DNA of 64,000 bases, taken from Malachius bipustulatus. Lineage: Eukaryota > Arthropoda > Insecta > Coleoptera > Melyridae. A program made the translations under genes and the position numbers. The stretch is taken from assembly GCA_910589415.1 (NCBI GenBank), contig OU342630.1, positions 77,372,186 through 77,436,185 of the forward strand, read 5' to 3'. Below are positions 36,353 through 48,520 of this stretch, one piece after another. Each line of letters opens with the position of its first letter. Position 1 is the first letter of the stretch. The notes beneath the pieces were generated by a model. That model searched no databases. It was given only the letters and a program-made list of their open reading frames with translations, and was not told where the DNA came from.

Positions 36353-37515
36353 GATTTTTTTCAAAACGTTTTTTTAACGCCATCGTTGACTTGAGACTTG
36401 CTTGCGGTTTTTTTAACGTCCCGACGCCGAATGCTATTTCACAGGCGATGCCGCGAGCATGAGATTGTTGTTTATGACAAAATTCGACCGAGCGGTAGCT
36501 AAAGTGAATTTTGAGGATTTTTTCTTCGTTACGGCATCAAAAATTCGCTTGGTGGCGCATTGGACAATGACGATTCCGAAAACTTCTTTTTCTGCGACTC
36601 TGCTTTCTCGAGATATAAGGTTTCAAATAGCAAAAATGGCGATTTTTTGGCTTTCAAAAAATTGTAGCATTTTTTGAGACTCGTATTGCAATAATATAAG
36701 CTATGAACGCACAAAATTACGTCTCATTATGAAGACATCGATTTTCTATGAAAATTTCGAATATGCACAAGAGTGAAAAATTTTCTAGAACTTTTTTTCT
36801 CCACGATTTTAACGAAATCTCTTGTCAGACGACAACAATTGTGAGAAGCCCAGAATTGAAATTGGTTGCTCTGTAGCTCTGCTTATCTTCAAGATACTCA
36901 CGAAAAATCAATTTTCGAGTCAAGGTTTTCGGTGCCGATTTTTCAAAACGATTGTTTGACCTTCTCATCAACTCGGGTTTTTTTTTCGTGATTTTTCCAC
37001 GTCCTGGCGTCGAATTCTATTTGACAGCCACGCAGGACATAAAAAATCCTATCGCTCGTAGACTCGCGGGACGATGACGATTCCCAATGTGAAAGCCATT
37101 TCATCCCTTGACTAGCGTTTTCAAAATATAACCGTTCAAAGTTTAAAAATGGCGTTTTTTGGCTTTAGAAAACTGCTGTCCGCGTTTTGTCAGAAAACTA
37201 AGAACTATACGACGTAATTGGATTGTTTTTAAGACTCGTATCACACACACTTGTATCGTAAGCTGTGTCAGCACAAAATTACGTCCAATTCTGAAGACAT
37301 CGATTTTTTTATGACCATTTCGAAAGCACTAACTGCGAATGAACCATTTTAGATAAATTTTTTAAAGCAGTAATCGGCTCTTCTGTAGCTGTTTCCGTCG
37401 TCGAGATTCAAGACAAATGTGGTATTTCGAGTGTAGATTTTTTCAAAACGATTTTTTGAGACGCCTTGACACTACTTTCACGATTTTTCTCACGTTCCGG
37501 CGTTGAACTTTATCA
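36353..37515. repeat. Diverged tandem satellite, monomers about 500-584 bp
   Basis: Three successive copies start with GATTTTTTCAAAACG at 36,353, 36,937 and 37,436. Each contains cacgtc/cgttcc.gcgtcga, aaaatggcg.tttttggctt, gagactcgtat, acaaaattacgtc and gaagacatcgattt in the same order. Copies differ by many substitutions and by about 85 bp in length. The third is cut off after about 80 bp by the LINE that follows. Satellite DNA of this length is typical of insect heterochromatin, but three copies could be a local array. Confidence 0.85.
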
Positions 37516-38712
37516 AACTCATGATGCCTATTGTATATTTTATAAAATGCCCAGACAGAATTCCAACTGTTATAGTCAAGAACTGCGCGAGAGTCCTGTC
37601 AACTCCTCTCGTGTGCAACATTATTTGAGTTCTGTATATGCAATCTTATCTGTGAACCAGTTGCACACCTACTGTCCAACTCTCAACAAGAATTCATCAA
37701 AGGAACATCCACGTCACCCTTTTATCATCTTTAAAACCCAGTTAATTCTGAATCACTTAACGCTGGACGACAGGTCGATGTGAAATAGATACATCGATTT
37801 CAGTAAAAGGATTTTGACTCAATTTTCCATAGCGTTTTCATCAAAAAGCTCGACTGCTTATTTTCTTATTGTTTTCTCACAGTGTCTTGTTGATCTGATA
37901 AAAACTACCTACCTAGCAAACTGGTAACAATACTTCGAACTCGCTGGTTTTCGTTCCCAATCAAGCCTAGTCTCTTCTAGTATTCATCAGGGATCTGTGT
38001 TGGGTCCTTTTCTTTTTAATATTATACGTTGATGAGATCATACATTTTTTGCCTACTGTATGCAGATGACGTGAAAATATTTACTGAAGTTCAATTGACT
38101 AACAGTGTCGCTCCTCAAAGAGACTTGAATACTTTAATGTCATGGTTTTCCAAGAACTCTATCAAAATTAACATCAACAAGTGTGCCATGTCTCGTATAC
38201 AAGAATTAAATCCAAGATAGTCTGCAACCATATAGTTAGGGGTTAGGCCATAAAGTGTCAAGTTCGGTGAACTACTTGGGTGTCTTCTTAGATTCCAAGT
38301 TGATTTTTTTACTCTCATGTTATCGTTACAAAGCCTCAAAACTCGCATAAACTGGTAATATATTTGATCGACTGCTCTGATCTTTTGGCCCGGTTGAACA
38401 TTGCTATTACAAGACATGAAGCGAGATTCAAAAACACTTTTTACCTATCTCGTGCGCGTTCAAGTCAACAATAAACCCTTGTCCTTTTTTCCGCATACCG
38501 AAGTATACCGCATACCGCATAGATCAATAATTATTATTGTGCGGTGTAATTTTTTTTGCTCTTCCTAGTTCACCACATAAACACGTTTGTATATTATATG
38601 TTAGATATACCTACCTCTTTTTTATACCCATGTACTGGTCTCTTGACTGTAGAATCGTTTGTTAATAAATAAATGAATAAATAAATATGTAGATAGATTA
38701 AAAAAAAAAACA
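37516..38712 (+). pseudogene. Jockey-type LINE relic with RT and 3' tail
   Basis: The plus strand carries, with frameshifts, QQEFIKGTSTS (about 37,690), YIDFSKR followed by FDSIFHSVFIKKLDCL (37,795-37,860; first catalytic Asp), IHQGSVLGPFLFNI (37,984-38,026), LLYADDVKIFTEVQL (38,050-38,100; catalytic YADD intact at 38,059-38,070), RDLNTLMSWFSKNSIKINI and SVNYLGVFLDSKL (about 38,265). A noncoding stretch ends in TTAATAAATAAATGAATAAA and an A10 tract at 38,701-38,710, the A-rich 3' end of a LINE. The 5' end is truncated inside a satellite monomer, which is the usual result of incomplete reverse transcription. It was once an RNA-copying retrotransposon and is now inactive. Confidence 0.85.
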
Positions 38713-40559
38713 GATGATTCCAATTGCTTTGCTTTAATGTCAACGCACTTGCTTTTCCTTTAAGTTGACGCTTATAGTTTTAAGACCTTTATTAATATAA
38801 ACATCTCGTAATGACATATTATTAAACGATGGGTTCATCTAAAAAACATCTTGTTTATTAATGATTATATTAATTACATATGGTCATCTATTGTCTTTTT
38901 TGTAGGTACTTAAATCTTTTAGGCAAAAAAATTACTAATTGATTCCATAAGCAAATAAAATATTTTTTATGAATGGAAACGAAACGGTAAAATCCACTAC
39001 GTTTATGCATATAATTATTTCAAAATTCTTGTAGTAAACTGATTGTTTTATACGCCTACGAAAATCATTGTGGTAACACGCTTTGAACATGAGCACCGCT
39101 GTCTTCGCCCACACTGTACGTTTTTTGACGTCGTCGTTGGAAAAAATAACTCAAACAAACCATTATCCCTTCAACACAATCGAAAAATGAAGAGAGAACA
39201 TGCGCCATTGTGCTCACCATGTTTCACTTATCCATAGAAGGTCCCCTTTATTATATACCGCACGTCATGTGCTAATATCAAAAGTAACCATGATTTATGA
39301 ATTGGTTGTTAACAGCCCGTATACTCCCGCGATGGTCTTATAACTCTTATATTATTATTACGTTATTATTCTTTTGTAAATGTAACTATCTCTATTATAA
39401 ACAGTCATCCTGTTATTGCGGGCTTTAATAATAACAACCTAATGTGCAATAATTCATTAAGGAGCACATGCTTGATATTAACTCCTTCACATAGACAATT
39501 CATTAATAACAATTTCGTTTTATCCGATTCAAGGATACCTTACGGTTTCTTGGATGGAAATTTCCCATAGATATATTATACTGATAGATATAGTATTAGT
39601 AATTGTTATACATAATGAATTCGATATTAGTAGATCATTTTGATATTTATAAATGATAATTTATTTACTCCTGGCTCATTTATATGCCACTCTATAGCGC
39701 TGGCTTATCACTGTTAAATTATATGCATATGAATTCGTTTCAGTAACTATTGTTATGTAAGGTATGTATTAGGATTCTGGAATGTATGTAATCTGTAACT
39801 CATAATTATCTAACTTAATAGGTATTAAACGCTCAGGAAAAAAAATAGGAAATAAATACTTATACCTATATTTATCATATAATTAACTCCTACGCTTTTA
39901 ATCATAATAAAACTATTAACTATTCTATATAGGTACCTACCTAAATAATTACAGGTAGGTTCATAAAAAATTGACAAATTGGATATAAGCAATTTTACTT
40001 CTCTTTCTTTCAGTTATAATTGAAGAATGTTAATTTCCATTAGTATAATATCGTTAAGAATCTTAGAAAACCAATCAATAAGAAATATGAACGATTCTCT
40101 AATTTTAATTAATTGTTTATGTCGTTTATGAACACAAATAAAGATACAAATGAACTCCATAAGTACCCGCATATTATGGAAGTAATTTTTTTAATGCCTC
40201 ATATCAATAATTACAAAAATTTTAATGGATAAAATTTAAAATAGCTAGAGAATCTTTTTTACTCTCCGTGACAGGAGTTCGTTGGTCCATCTCAACAAGA
40301 ATAAAAAGTGACACACATAACTTTCAATTCAGGACATTTTTCCTTTTTTTATGCATATTTTTAACATGCATTTCCTGAAACTTGCAAAGTGTGCGAACGA
40401 TGGGCACTGGTGTTGTAGGTGCAATAGTTTTAGCAAAATCATATTTGCTTGTCCCGATAAGGAGCAAAAATGCAAACTTTTAACGGGGCTCGAGCTCGAC
40501 TAATATTCATGAAAAATAATGGTCGAGTTTTTTGAAAAAAAAGATCTCCAGATTTTGCA
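38713..40559. other. No gene recognised
   Basis: AT-rich sequence. A 64-codon frame at 39,043-39,237 is the only notable one and matches nothing I know. Confidence 0.55.
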
Positions 40560-41045
40560 TTAATAGGAAATTGTGGGTTCTATAGGCTCATGTACGCATT
40601 AATCATTACTGGATACTGATCTAACGCCAAAGACAAGAGAAAAACACTGCTCATGACTAGTCCATTTCGCTCTTATTGGAACGCATCGTCATACCCCCCA
40701 GCAAGTGCCCCGTCTTTTGCAAAAAATTAGCCAGCTGCTCTTGGTAATATATCTCTCTTGGTAACTGCAACTACCAACACTATAGAGAACCAAGAGAGAT
40801 ATCGCTACTTATTACAGATCCCGGAGTTCCGTACGTGTGAATACATGCAAGGGTTGAGTAGTTGGGTGATTTCTTTCCAGAACACGGGGAATTGCGCTTG
40901 CTGGGGGATATGGCGATGCGTTCCAATAAGAGCGAAGTGGACATTCTATAGTCTTGAGCAGTGTTTTTCTCTTGTCTTTGGCATTATATCAGTATAATTA
41001 ACATGAGCCTAGAACCATCAGCGATTTCCTATGTGTGTATTTTGC
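40560..41045. mobile_element. Foldback element with a second hairpin in its loop
   Basis: The arms at about 40,565-40,725 and 40,885-41,040 are reverse complements with small gaps (ccaaagacaagagaaaaacac, gctcttattggaacgcatcg and complements). Inside the loop, ATATCTCTCTTGGT at 40,749-40,762 pairs perfectly with 40,789-40,802, forming an independent 14 bp stem. Ends are not of the TACAGGGTG type. No coding function. Confidence 0.8.
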
Positions 41046-42360
41046 TCGAGAAATCCACTTCTAGGAAAACAGGAAATATCATCATTTCAGTAACTGGCAT
41101 TCCAAATAGACGTATCGAAATAAATATGAATCACTCCACATAACACGGAAAATGATTCGCATATATGCATCGGTTAGTCATCTGTCTAGCTCAGAAGATT
41201 GATGCTTCTGTGGGAAACTGCCATATTACAAACATCTTAGAAAAGATGCTCACTTGAATTCTTATCTTCAGACAAATGACAGTGGCACAAAAATTGTTTC
41301 CCGGAGACATTACAGAGAGATGAAATTTTTATCAATACATGGTTTTCCAAAAATTTACAAAATAATAATTTTTTTTATAAAAAGTTTTCAGCAAAACTTT
41401 TTTACAAATGTATGGTTTCAAAGATGGGAATATTTCAATTTCCAAAGTCACAGAAAAAGGTTTTGCAAAAAAAACCATTAATTCTGAAAAAGTGGTGCTT
41501 GGACGGCTATTGATATTAGGCGATTAATTTTTGAACCAGTTTCTATACTAAAAATAGGTACATACTTTCAAGCCACGGTGAGATATTTTAATTTATTTTT
41601 TTAATTACCTATCTAGGAAATTAAAGACTAATTGTCCCAAAACAGTTAATTCTATATGTACGATCAAATAAAAAAAAGTTTTTAAAGGAAGTACCTACTT
41701 GACTATTTGTATTGGAAAAGAGTAATTTTTCGTTTAATTTTTCATTGGATTTTCTTGTTCTGTTTTCCAACTTTCCATATATAAAATGACTTTATTTACC
41801 TGCATATCAACGTGTTATTTTTTTACATATTACATTTATTTTGTGACAGTTTATTTTCAAGTATGTACGTACACTCTCAACAAGAAAGTATAAACCTATT
41901 ACATAGTACATTAGGAAACAATAATTAAGTATTTTCTCTAATAAGAATAAACAGTGTGTTACACATAAGTAGGTACCTATTACCATGCGTTTCCAAAATT
42001 TCGTAATATTGTTTTAGTTTCAGTTATTTAACAACGCTTTACTTTCATATTCGTTGATGATAATAGAGTTCGAAAGACATGCTTTTTTAATTATCTAAAG
42101 CTCCATAATATTATATTGCACAGAAATTTATGCCTGTTCCACTTTCTGACAGGTAAATTACATATCAATTTATGCGCCAGTTTCCTGAGTTTGGATTGAT
42201 GAGAACAGATCATTTGTATTTTAGTAATGAACCCGCGAAATAGCGTTTTGTTGAATCAGAAAAACAATTCGGAGAAAGTTACTACATTAAAGGTATTATA
42301 GAATTTCGAATTTCGACCACATTAGCATTAAGGTTAAAGACTCAGACATACTAAAATGTG
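41046..42360. other. No gene recognised
   Basis: AT-rich sequence without repeats of note. A 75-codon frame at 41,254-41,481 shows no domain. Confidence 0.55.
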
Positions 42361-42876
42361 TACAGGGTGTTTCGAATGTGTTAAATTAAACGTAATACAT
42401 TTTTAGTGATTTTTGAAAGTACCGATTATGTAAAAAATTCTTATAAATTAAAAAAATTGAGTCACCTAAAATGGAAAGCTCTAAAAAAGAAATGAATCAA
42501 AAAGCGCTCAATGTAAGCAGTTTTCCAATATCTTAAGCTGTCTTAAATGTAATATGTATAAGCTGATTTAAAATTTAAAAATAGCAATTTTAATTTGTTT
42601 ATAACTCATAAATTATTGGTTAAAGAAGAGTCAACTGTGAATACTGTCCTTTTTCAATTTTCTCATAAAATCTTACAATATCATAAAATACAGAATGTCC
42701 TATTTCAAATAACATAGTTGATTAACGTAGAGCGATATTGGGCCATCCTGTAAACCTGAAAATAAATTTACAAACTGCACTTTGGCCTCCCGTTTTGCAT
42801 CGCTTTTTCGTTTATTTCGATATATTTAACGGTGTAGGTGTAATCGAGCTTTCCATCTTAGGTGACTCATCCTGTA
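42361..42876. mobile_element. Degraded foldback-G relative
   Basis: The left end TACAGGGTGTTTCGAATG and right end complementary to TACAGGATGAGTCACC frame 516 bp. An internal inverted pair (GAGTCACCTAAAATGGAAAG at 42,461 and its complement at 42,848-42,869) shows the right end pairs 100 bp inside the left end. Middle sequence (gtttataactcataaa, and acaatatcataaaatacag) matches one arm of the element at 32,088. It is probably a composite of two insertions. Confidence 0.7.
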
Positions 42877-44042
42877 TACACATAAGTATCCAAAAGCCCA
42901 AATCGCTTAAATCGTTGGCAAGACTGAATATAAAATTATAAATAATTTAAATAGCTACCTTCATAGCAAGAGTCATCCATTATTTTCACAAGGCCCTGTA
43001 TAAGACACATTGCACATTACCATTAAAAATATAAACATTCTTTGCTAAAGCCTAAAGCTTGTTTACAGTAATTATAAGTCGTATATGGAGTTGAGATAAA
43101 TTTTTTCTTCACAATCTTGCGTCATTTCCTTAATTACCTTCCATTGTATCTGCCATTAATACATATTATGATTCCATGTCCTTTTTCGTCTTCTTTTCTT
43201 GTTTGTGGCTCTATTTTTAATAACGTTTCCGGTTATTATGGTTTTTACTCAAGTCAGCTATTTAAGATGAGACTGTAACAACATCTTCAGATATTTTGAA
43301 AAACTCCATGTCTTAACACTGAGGAAAACAAATTGATGAACACTTAAAATATTTTTCTATTTTTCTAAACACTCGAAACTCTTTTAGGTTGTGGTGTCTT
43401 CTCTAATGATGGAGAAAAAGGGAGGTAGAGTCCCTGAAAAATTTAGAAAGTAATCACAATACATAATATGGATGGGTTGTGGGTTGTGGAATATAAGGAA
43501 CATAAATCGGAATAATGAAAATATTTGACGCAGAAATTCCTATATTGCATGCCTTCGTCAGGGTCCGGTACCAGATTAAAGCAGGAAAATTGGAGGTTTT
43601 CGGGACGCATACGGGATGAGAGGCGCGCCACGTAGTGTCAGGGTGCCTTCATTTCTTTTTATTTAGGTGAAAACATGGCCAAGACAAAATCAGAGGAAAC
43701 CGATTGTGGGACTCTATAGCTCTTCCTTCTCTTTATAGAGACATACAATAAGAAAAAAAGAACTGCGCCTCATTTAACACTCTGACCCTACAACCCATCC
43801 AGCCCACCAGAAGGCGCAGGTAAACGGCAAGAGTATAACATTTCTTAATCCTTTGCGGACCTCCTTTCCCCTGACCCTTTAGCGAGCAAAATTTTATCCG
43901 ACAGGACGAGGGGAACGAGAACACTACCCTCGCTTTCAAGAAACTTAGCCGTTTTACTAACCATTTTGAATTGAGAAAGTAGTCAAAGTAAAAAAAAAAT
44001 ACTAGAAAATTGGCCATAGGAGTATATTCTTAACAAATTCAC
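42877..44042. other. No gene recognised
   Basis: A solo CCCTGTATAAGAC end lies at about 42,993. Minus-strand frames at 43,443-43,631 (62 codons) and 43,733-44,017 (94 codons) show no known domain and have no convincing splice sites. Confidence 0.45.
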
Positions 44043-44054
44043 AAAAGTCTTGTC

Positions 44055-44090
44055 GACCGGTTTCGGGCATTAATCCATCCTCAGGACAAT
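44055..44090 (-). ncRNA. Hammerhead-ribozyme-like core motif
   Basis: On the minus strand CTGAGGA (44,084-44,078) is followed by a short stem-loop and GAAA (44,064-44,061), then CCGGTCGAC. CTGANGA plus GAAA are the two conserved boxes of hammerhead ribozymes, which are known in the terminal repeats of Penelope-like elements. Stem II is weak (about two GC pairs) and stems I and III were not established, so activity is doubtful. Confidence 0.3.
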
Positions 44091-44186
44091 TGAAAGTGAT
44101 ACTCATAATGTTAAGTTTATCAAAAATTTTGTGAACAATAGCAAAACTATGGTTATTGCTCAATGGGGGTATTGGTTATTGGTAAT

Positions 44187-44210
44187 AGTGCTAGTGCTAG
44201 TGCTAGTGCT
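44187..44210. repeat. AGTGCT microsatellite, four perfect units
   Basis: AGTGCT repeated four times without a mismatch. Related loci lie at 10,947 and 63,792. Confidence 0.9.
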
Positions 44211-44392
44211 ATTACAGGGTATTTTATGCATCTACAGAATTAAGTTAATAAATAGACGGAATACAAGAACTATAACCTTCTTAAGAACTATATTTAATGT
44301 TAAATGTGGAAGGCCAAGATTTGTGAGTGGTTATAAATTTAAAGCAGCCATTCATCTGTTGATTTAAACAAAGTTTGTTGTTTTCCTTTAGA

Positions 44393-44619
44393 ACTTATCT
44401 ATTTCGAAGCTCTCTAAAATGTCCAGCAAAAGACCTCGTTTGTTCATCTGTACCTATTAGTAATTTACTGTAGTCTTCATAGTCGAAAGTTATGGTTATT
44501 AAATTAATGGTGACCAAACGCAGAAGATTGCGACTTTTGTAGTTGCTCACATATCTGGGTCTCTACTCTTTTTCAGCTGGCCTGTTTTTGTTGTGGACTA
44601 TAGGAATTGTGACAAGGTC
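44393..44619 (-). pseudogene. Possible terminal exon or decayed coding frame
   Basis: A good acceptor (TTCCCTTTTCTCTACATAG) ends just before 44,619 on the minus strand. The frame that follows, DLVTIPIVHNKNRPAEKE, meets a TAG after 18 codons. It then stays open for another 55 codons (including LLRLVTINLITITFDYEDY and TDEQTRSFAGHFRELRNR) to a TAA at 44,393. One stop in 75 codons is unusual for this AT content and suggests a recently broken coding frame. The exon 291 bp upstream (44,911-45,059) ends in phase 2, which does not join this frame; a correct splice would give RTLSQFL and stop. Either the gene ends there or this is an unrelated relic. No family recognised. Confidence 0.3.
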
Positions 44620-44910
44620 CTATGTAGAGAAAAGGGAATTTTGTAATTTGAGTGTTTTTGAATAATTTTGGAGATTTGTGTTAAATTTGTTGAGATTCTT
44701 GTAAATTGACAATGAGTATATCAAGAACTTTGTCATTAAGACATCTTTTTATATATCTACATACACCCCACTTTCATTTCTCCTGACGGAATTTTTAATG
44801 AAAACTGCTGCCATTCTAGTGTTTTATTGTAAAAAATTACCAAAATTTTGAATAAGTCTCAAAATTCACAGTTCTCAAAAGTCATTTTTAACTTTTTAAA
44901 AAGTACCTAC

Positions 44911-45059
44911 CTCAAAGTTATAGGATCTCCAGAAACTGAACATGTTCCAAGCGGAGGATGAATGATGAGGTTCTTCACGAAAAGTGGAATTTGTTGAAAA
45001 TATTGCATTAAAATTTTTTCCACATTTAACCGACAGTAATTAGCACAAACTGTTGGCTG
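44911..45059 (-). CDS. Candidate internal coding exon, gene not recognised
   Basis: On the minus strand a strong acceptor (CTGTCGTTCCTTGTTACAG) and a donor GAG/GTAGGT bound 149 nt. The open frame reads QPTVCANYCRLNVEKILMQY, FQQIPLFVKNLIIHPP, then LGTCSVSGDPITL. Codon choice looks coding. Cysteines occur at residues 5, 9 and 40 of the exon. The acceptor is a tandem CAGCAG, so one residue could be optional. Phase is 0 in and 2 out. I do not recognise the protein. A possible next exon lies 291 bp downstream on the same strand, but the reading frames conflict. Confidence 0.52.
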
Positions 45060-45941
45060 CTGTAACAAGGAACGACAGGTATTCAATATAGGTACAGTTA
45101 GGATTTTTTTATTGATCAATATAATTTTTTTCTGATGAGATATTTTTTTTTTTTAATTGAAAGCAAATCTAATGTCGCAATTCTTATGAATATCGTTATG
45201 TAGCTGGGTATAAAATTGTATACCTTATAAAAAATGATCTCGTTTTTGATATCATACACAGTACATAAACTTAATGAAGACTTGAATAGCCCACACAATT
45301 ATTCAGTAGACCAAAGAAAGCTTCATTGTTCGCGATACTTTTAAAAGCATAAATTAGTATGAATTTTCAAGCGGCCAAATCTAATCAATCAATATAATAA
45401 TAATAATTATAGTACAACATTGTGGTAATGCAAGAGTTGTTCCCTAGTTGGATATCTTATTATTATGTTATGTAGCTTATTGTTTGTTAATGCATGCAAA
45501 TTGCCTTGAACTATCAATATACAGAATATAGAATCGATATATTGCCTCCAAGGTTAGAATTCTGCAAATATCTTACCATATATCATATGGGTATATATGC
45601 GGTATTATTATTATTATTACCACATTGATAGACAATCCATTTCCATCACAAGTTTACAGTTATACCGACACCGACTTATCCATTTTCCGTATCTGTTAAA
45701 ATTCTGAAAGCAAATATTGAACAGGTTTGAAGAAATTTCAGTTTGCACACCTTATCGATTTCCGCAACATCATACTCTACAAGTTATGCCTAATTTTAGA
45801 TTACACACTGCCACACCTATTTATTTTGTACCTATAAATAATAGAAAACATCCAAACAATAAGAGGATATAAGTAAAATAAAAAATTTTACACCTTAAAT
45901 AACATAATCAATCTTAAAATATAGATATCCAATTATTGGTC
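45060..45941. other. No gene recognised; ATT microsatellites
   Basis: Short AAT/ATT arrays lie at about 45,393-45,412 and 45,604-45,620. A 60-codon minus-strand frame at 45,116-45,298 is low complexity and lies upstream of the candidate exon, in what would be its intron. Confidence 0.45.
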
Positions 45942-46086
45942 GTATTCAAAAAGAAATTACCATAACATTTGACTTGTTAAGTTTTGTATTCTGATATCTG
46001 ATTGGTTAAAAGTTTCTAGGGGTGAATCAGATATTTAGATGTAAAATTTAACAAGTCAAAAGAAATCGCGATTTCTTTGTGAATAT
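45942..46086. mobile_element. Palindromic MITE (145 bp)
   Basis: GTATTCAAAAAGAAAT at the left pairs with ATTTCTTTGTGAATA at the right, and inner blocks (tgacttgttaa, ctgatatctgatt) pair with their complements. It fits a class of short palindromic elements with GTATTCA termini, like the element at about 59,965-60,115. No coding. Confidence 0.85.
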
Positions 46087-46992
46087 ACATTTATATTTAA
46101 ATTGATTTAATTTATAGAAAATTGTAATACGCCGTTATTCTTTGGAACTCTTTAATGTTCATATTATATCCACTGACAGTTATTAATAGAGTGATTTTAA
46201 AAATAAGGAATAAATGGAAACGTCAATGTAATTTATCTATTAGCTTCAATTCATATAAATTAATCTTAACTACCATAGTAACGGTTATTAGTGAATAATA
46301 TAAATATTAAACCATCAGCTGATGATACTTGATATTTACGGGAGATTGTTGTTCTAACAATAATAATTATTGTATCGTTACAATAATGTAAATTTCGCAA
46401 TTAACTAAGGTCGTGTACACACTCTAATACTCCCTGCTGATGTAGGTATCTTTGAATATTGATATGTGACCACCGCTGAAGAATTCTTTGTTCACGGTTG
46501 AGAACTTCATTGATAATGGTCCATGCAGCAAATAAAAAATACTGCATATAGCCATTAATACAAAATTTTATTACGAATTCTATAAATTAATTATACGTAT
46601 ACAAAAGATGTGATAAAAAAAGGTTTCCATTTGGAAAAAATATAAACTACTAAAATAATGCATTCTTATTGAATTGGTAATTAAAGTTAAGAAAAAACAA
46701 CCTAAAGACGAAAGTGGTTAAAATAAATTTTAGCTATTGGTATATTAAAAAATAGAAAAAGAAGGGTTAACATTAAAATATAAGGATCAAAAGATCGCAT
46801 TTATAGACCACTAGAATGATAAAAACAAAACAACTGAAAAATCAAGAAAGCAAAACCAACTGACGATGAGGACAGAAAAATATTGAGAGATTAATAAGTT
46901 GGTTTTTCGTTAGCTTTAATGCAAGTTAGTTAACTATAATATTTAAAATTTATTATTATACAGATTTGTTAACTCTGATCTCGTGAGGAGCC
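46087..46992. other. No gene recognised
   Basis: AT-rich sequence with no repeats or open frames of note. Confidence 0.55.
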
Positions 46993-47529
46993 CCCTAAAT
47001 TTTGATAGTGTGTTCAGGGAATCAAAACAAACAAAATATTTATAAAATGTCAACCGTTACTGAGCTATTGTTGTTTATTTTTTCTCAGTAAATTTATTGA
47101 GGGTAATGCATTAATGGAGATAAATTGTACTTTCTATATATCTGTCAAAAGTTGCTTAATTAACCAAGGTCACCAGGCCTTTGAGGAAATTATAGATTAC
47201 AAAATGAAATAAAAAGACAAGAGAGGCACTACTTGATTGAATGACCAACTCGGCAGCACTCCTCGCAGAAATCATCTTTATAACGTGCTCTTAAATGAGC
47301 TTCTAAATCAACACACAAACGAGCGAACCCATGAATTCATGTTAATGGTGATTTTGCGAAAATTTAATTAGTTATTTTAACCTTTTTCTTTACTTATGTA
47401 TTACAATAAAATTATCCACTAATAAACATAATACTAAATAATATATTTCTATTCAATATCGATCGACATTTTTGTTGTTTGCCAAAAATAAAAAATTACT
47501 AGACATACAATTTCTCCAATAACTGAAAC

Positions 47530-48272
47530 ATGTGGAACATGTGACCACCACCTCCATCCAACGGTTTCATTTACTTGAATTGCATTGATCGGTTTTCAAG
47601 ATGGGTCGAGCTTTTCCAATTACTTATATGACAGCTGAAACCGTAGCTGATAAGATGGTTTATAATGATAGCATGGATAACTAGATTTGGAATTCCTGAA
47701 AGAGTTACTACTGATCAAGGGAGAATATTTTAATCCAGATTTTTTTATGAATTTTCAAAAATGACGAGATTCAAACATGTCGGAACAACTCCCACATCAT
47801 CCTTGTCCCAATGGCATGATTGAAAAAATACACTAAAATATTTCTTATAAAATGTCATGGCACTTAGAAATGGACCGAGGTCTTACCATCAATATTATTT
47901 TTGTAATTTGAATATCACCTGAGAAGATTTACAGGCAACTTGCTGTGAATTGGTAGTTACCACCTTACGGATTCCGGGTGAAATTATCTGTGACAAAATG
48001 TTGGTACAAGAATATGTTTCAAGACGAAATATGGCAAATCTTACAAAAAAGATCAACTCATCACAGCAATATGAAAAGGTTTGTCCAAAAAGAACTTTCT
48101 GAGACAGAATTTGTCTTCGTAAGAGATGATTCGATTAGAAAATCATTGCAAAAGCCATACTTAGGAGGACGTTATAAAGTAATGAAAAGAGAATGTATAT
48201 ATTTTTCAATAAAAGTAAACGAGAAGATTAAAAACAACTCAATTAACAAATTAAAACCTTCCTTTTTTAGAT
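47530..48272 (+). pseudogene. Ty3/Gypsy integrase C-terminal relic
   Basis: Frames broken by shifts carry PPPSNGFIYLNCIDRFSRWVE (about 47,545-47,608), equal to the LPPSxGxxYLLTCIDRFTRWPEA block with a catalytic Asp. ETVADKMV and a region of the FGxPxxxTTDxGxxF type follow (about 47,690-47,730; second Asp retained as TTDQG). Next is THYHPxxNGMIEK (HHPCPNGMIEKIH, about 47,795-47,830). LRIPGEIICD (47,964-47,993) matches LRLPGEFF. Last is an uninterrupted 98-codon frame (47,978-48,274) with VFVRDDSIRKSLQKPYLGG, RYKVMKRE and NKLKPSFF, the chromodomain-proximal VFVRxDxVRxxLxxPYxGPYKV...RLKPA tail. A purine tract at 48,410-48,421 could be the polypurine primer. No RT, gag or LTR is identified here. 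The integrase inserted element DNA into chromosomes; this copy is dead. Confidence 0.85.
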
Positions 48273-48520
48273 GATATGAATATAAATCGGAAGTTAAAAA
48301 TTGCAAATGAAATGAGAGATATCAGAACAATACCACAGTGACAACAACTAATAATAGAAACTATACAACTATGGACGAAAAGTTACATTTCCATTGAAAT
48401 AGCCCTTTTCTGGAGGAGGAGTAATGAGGCAGTTCTTGAATAATTTGGTTGACTAGAAATCTAGTGATAGGGAAATAAGTTGATAAAATGTCATTCTAAC
48501 ACGATGAGGTAACGGTAATA

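Noticed and set aside
38115..38417. 100-codon minus-strand frame
   Set aside because: It is antisense to the Jockey-type RT, whose YADD block reads on the plus strand.
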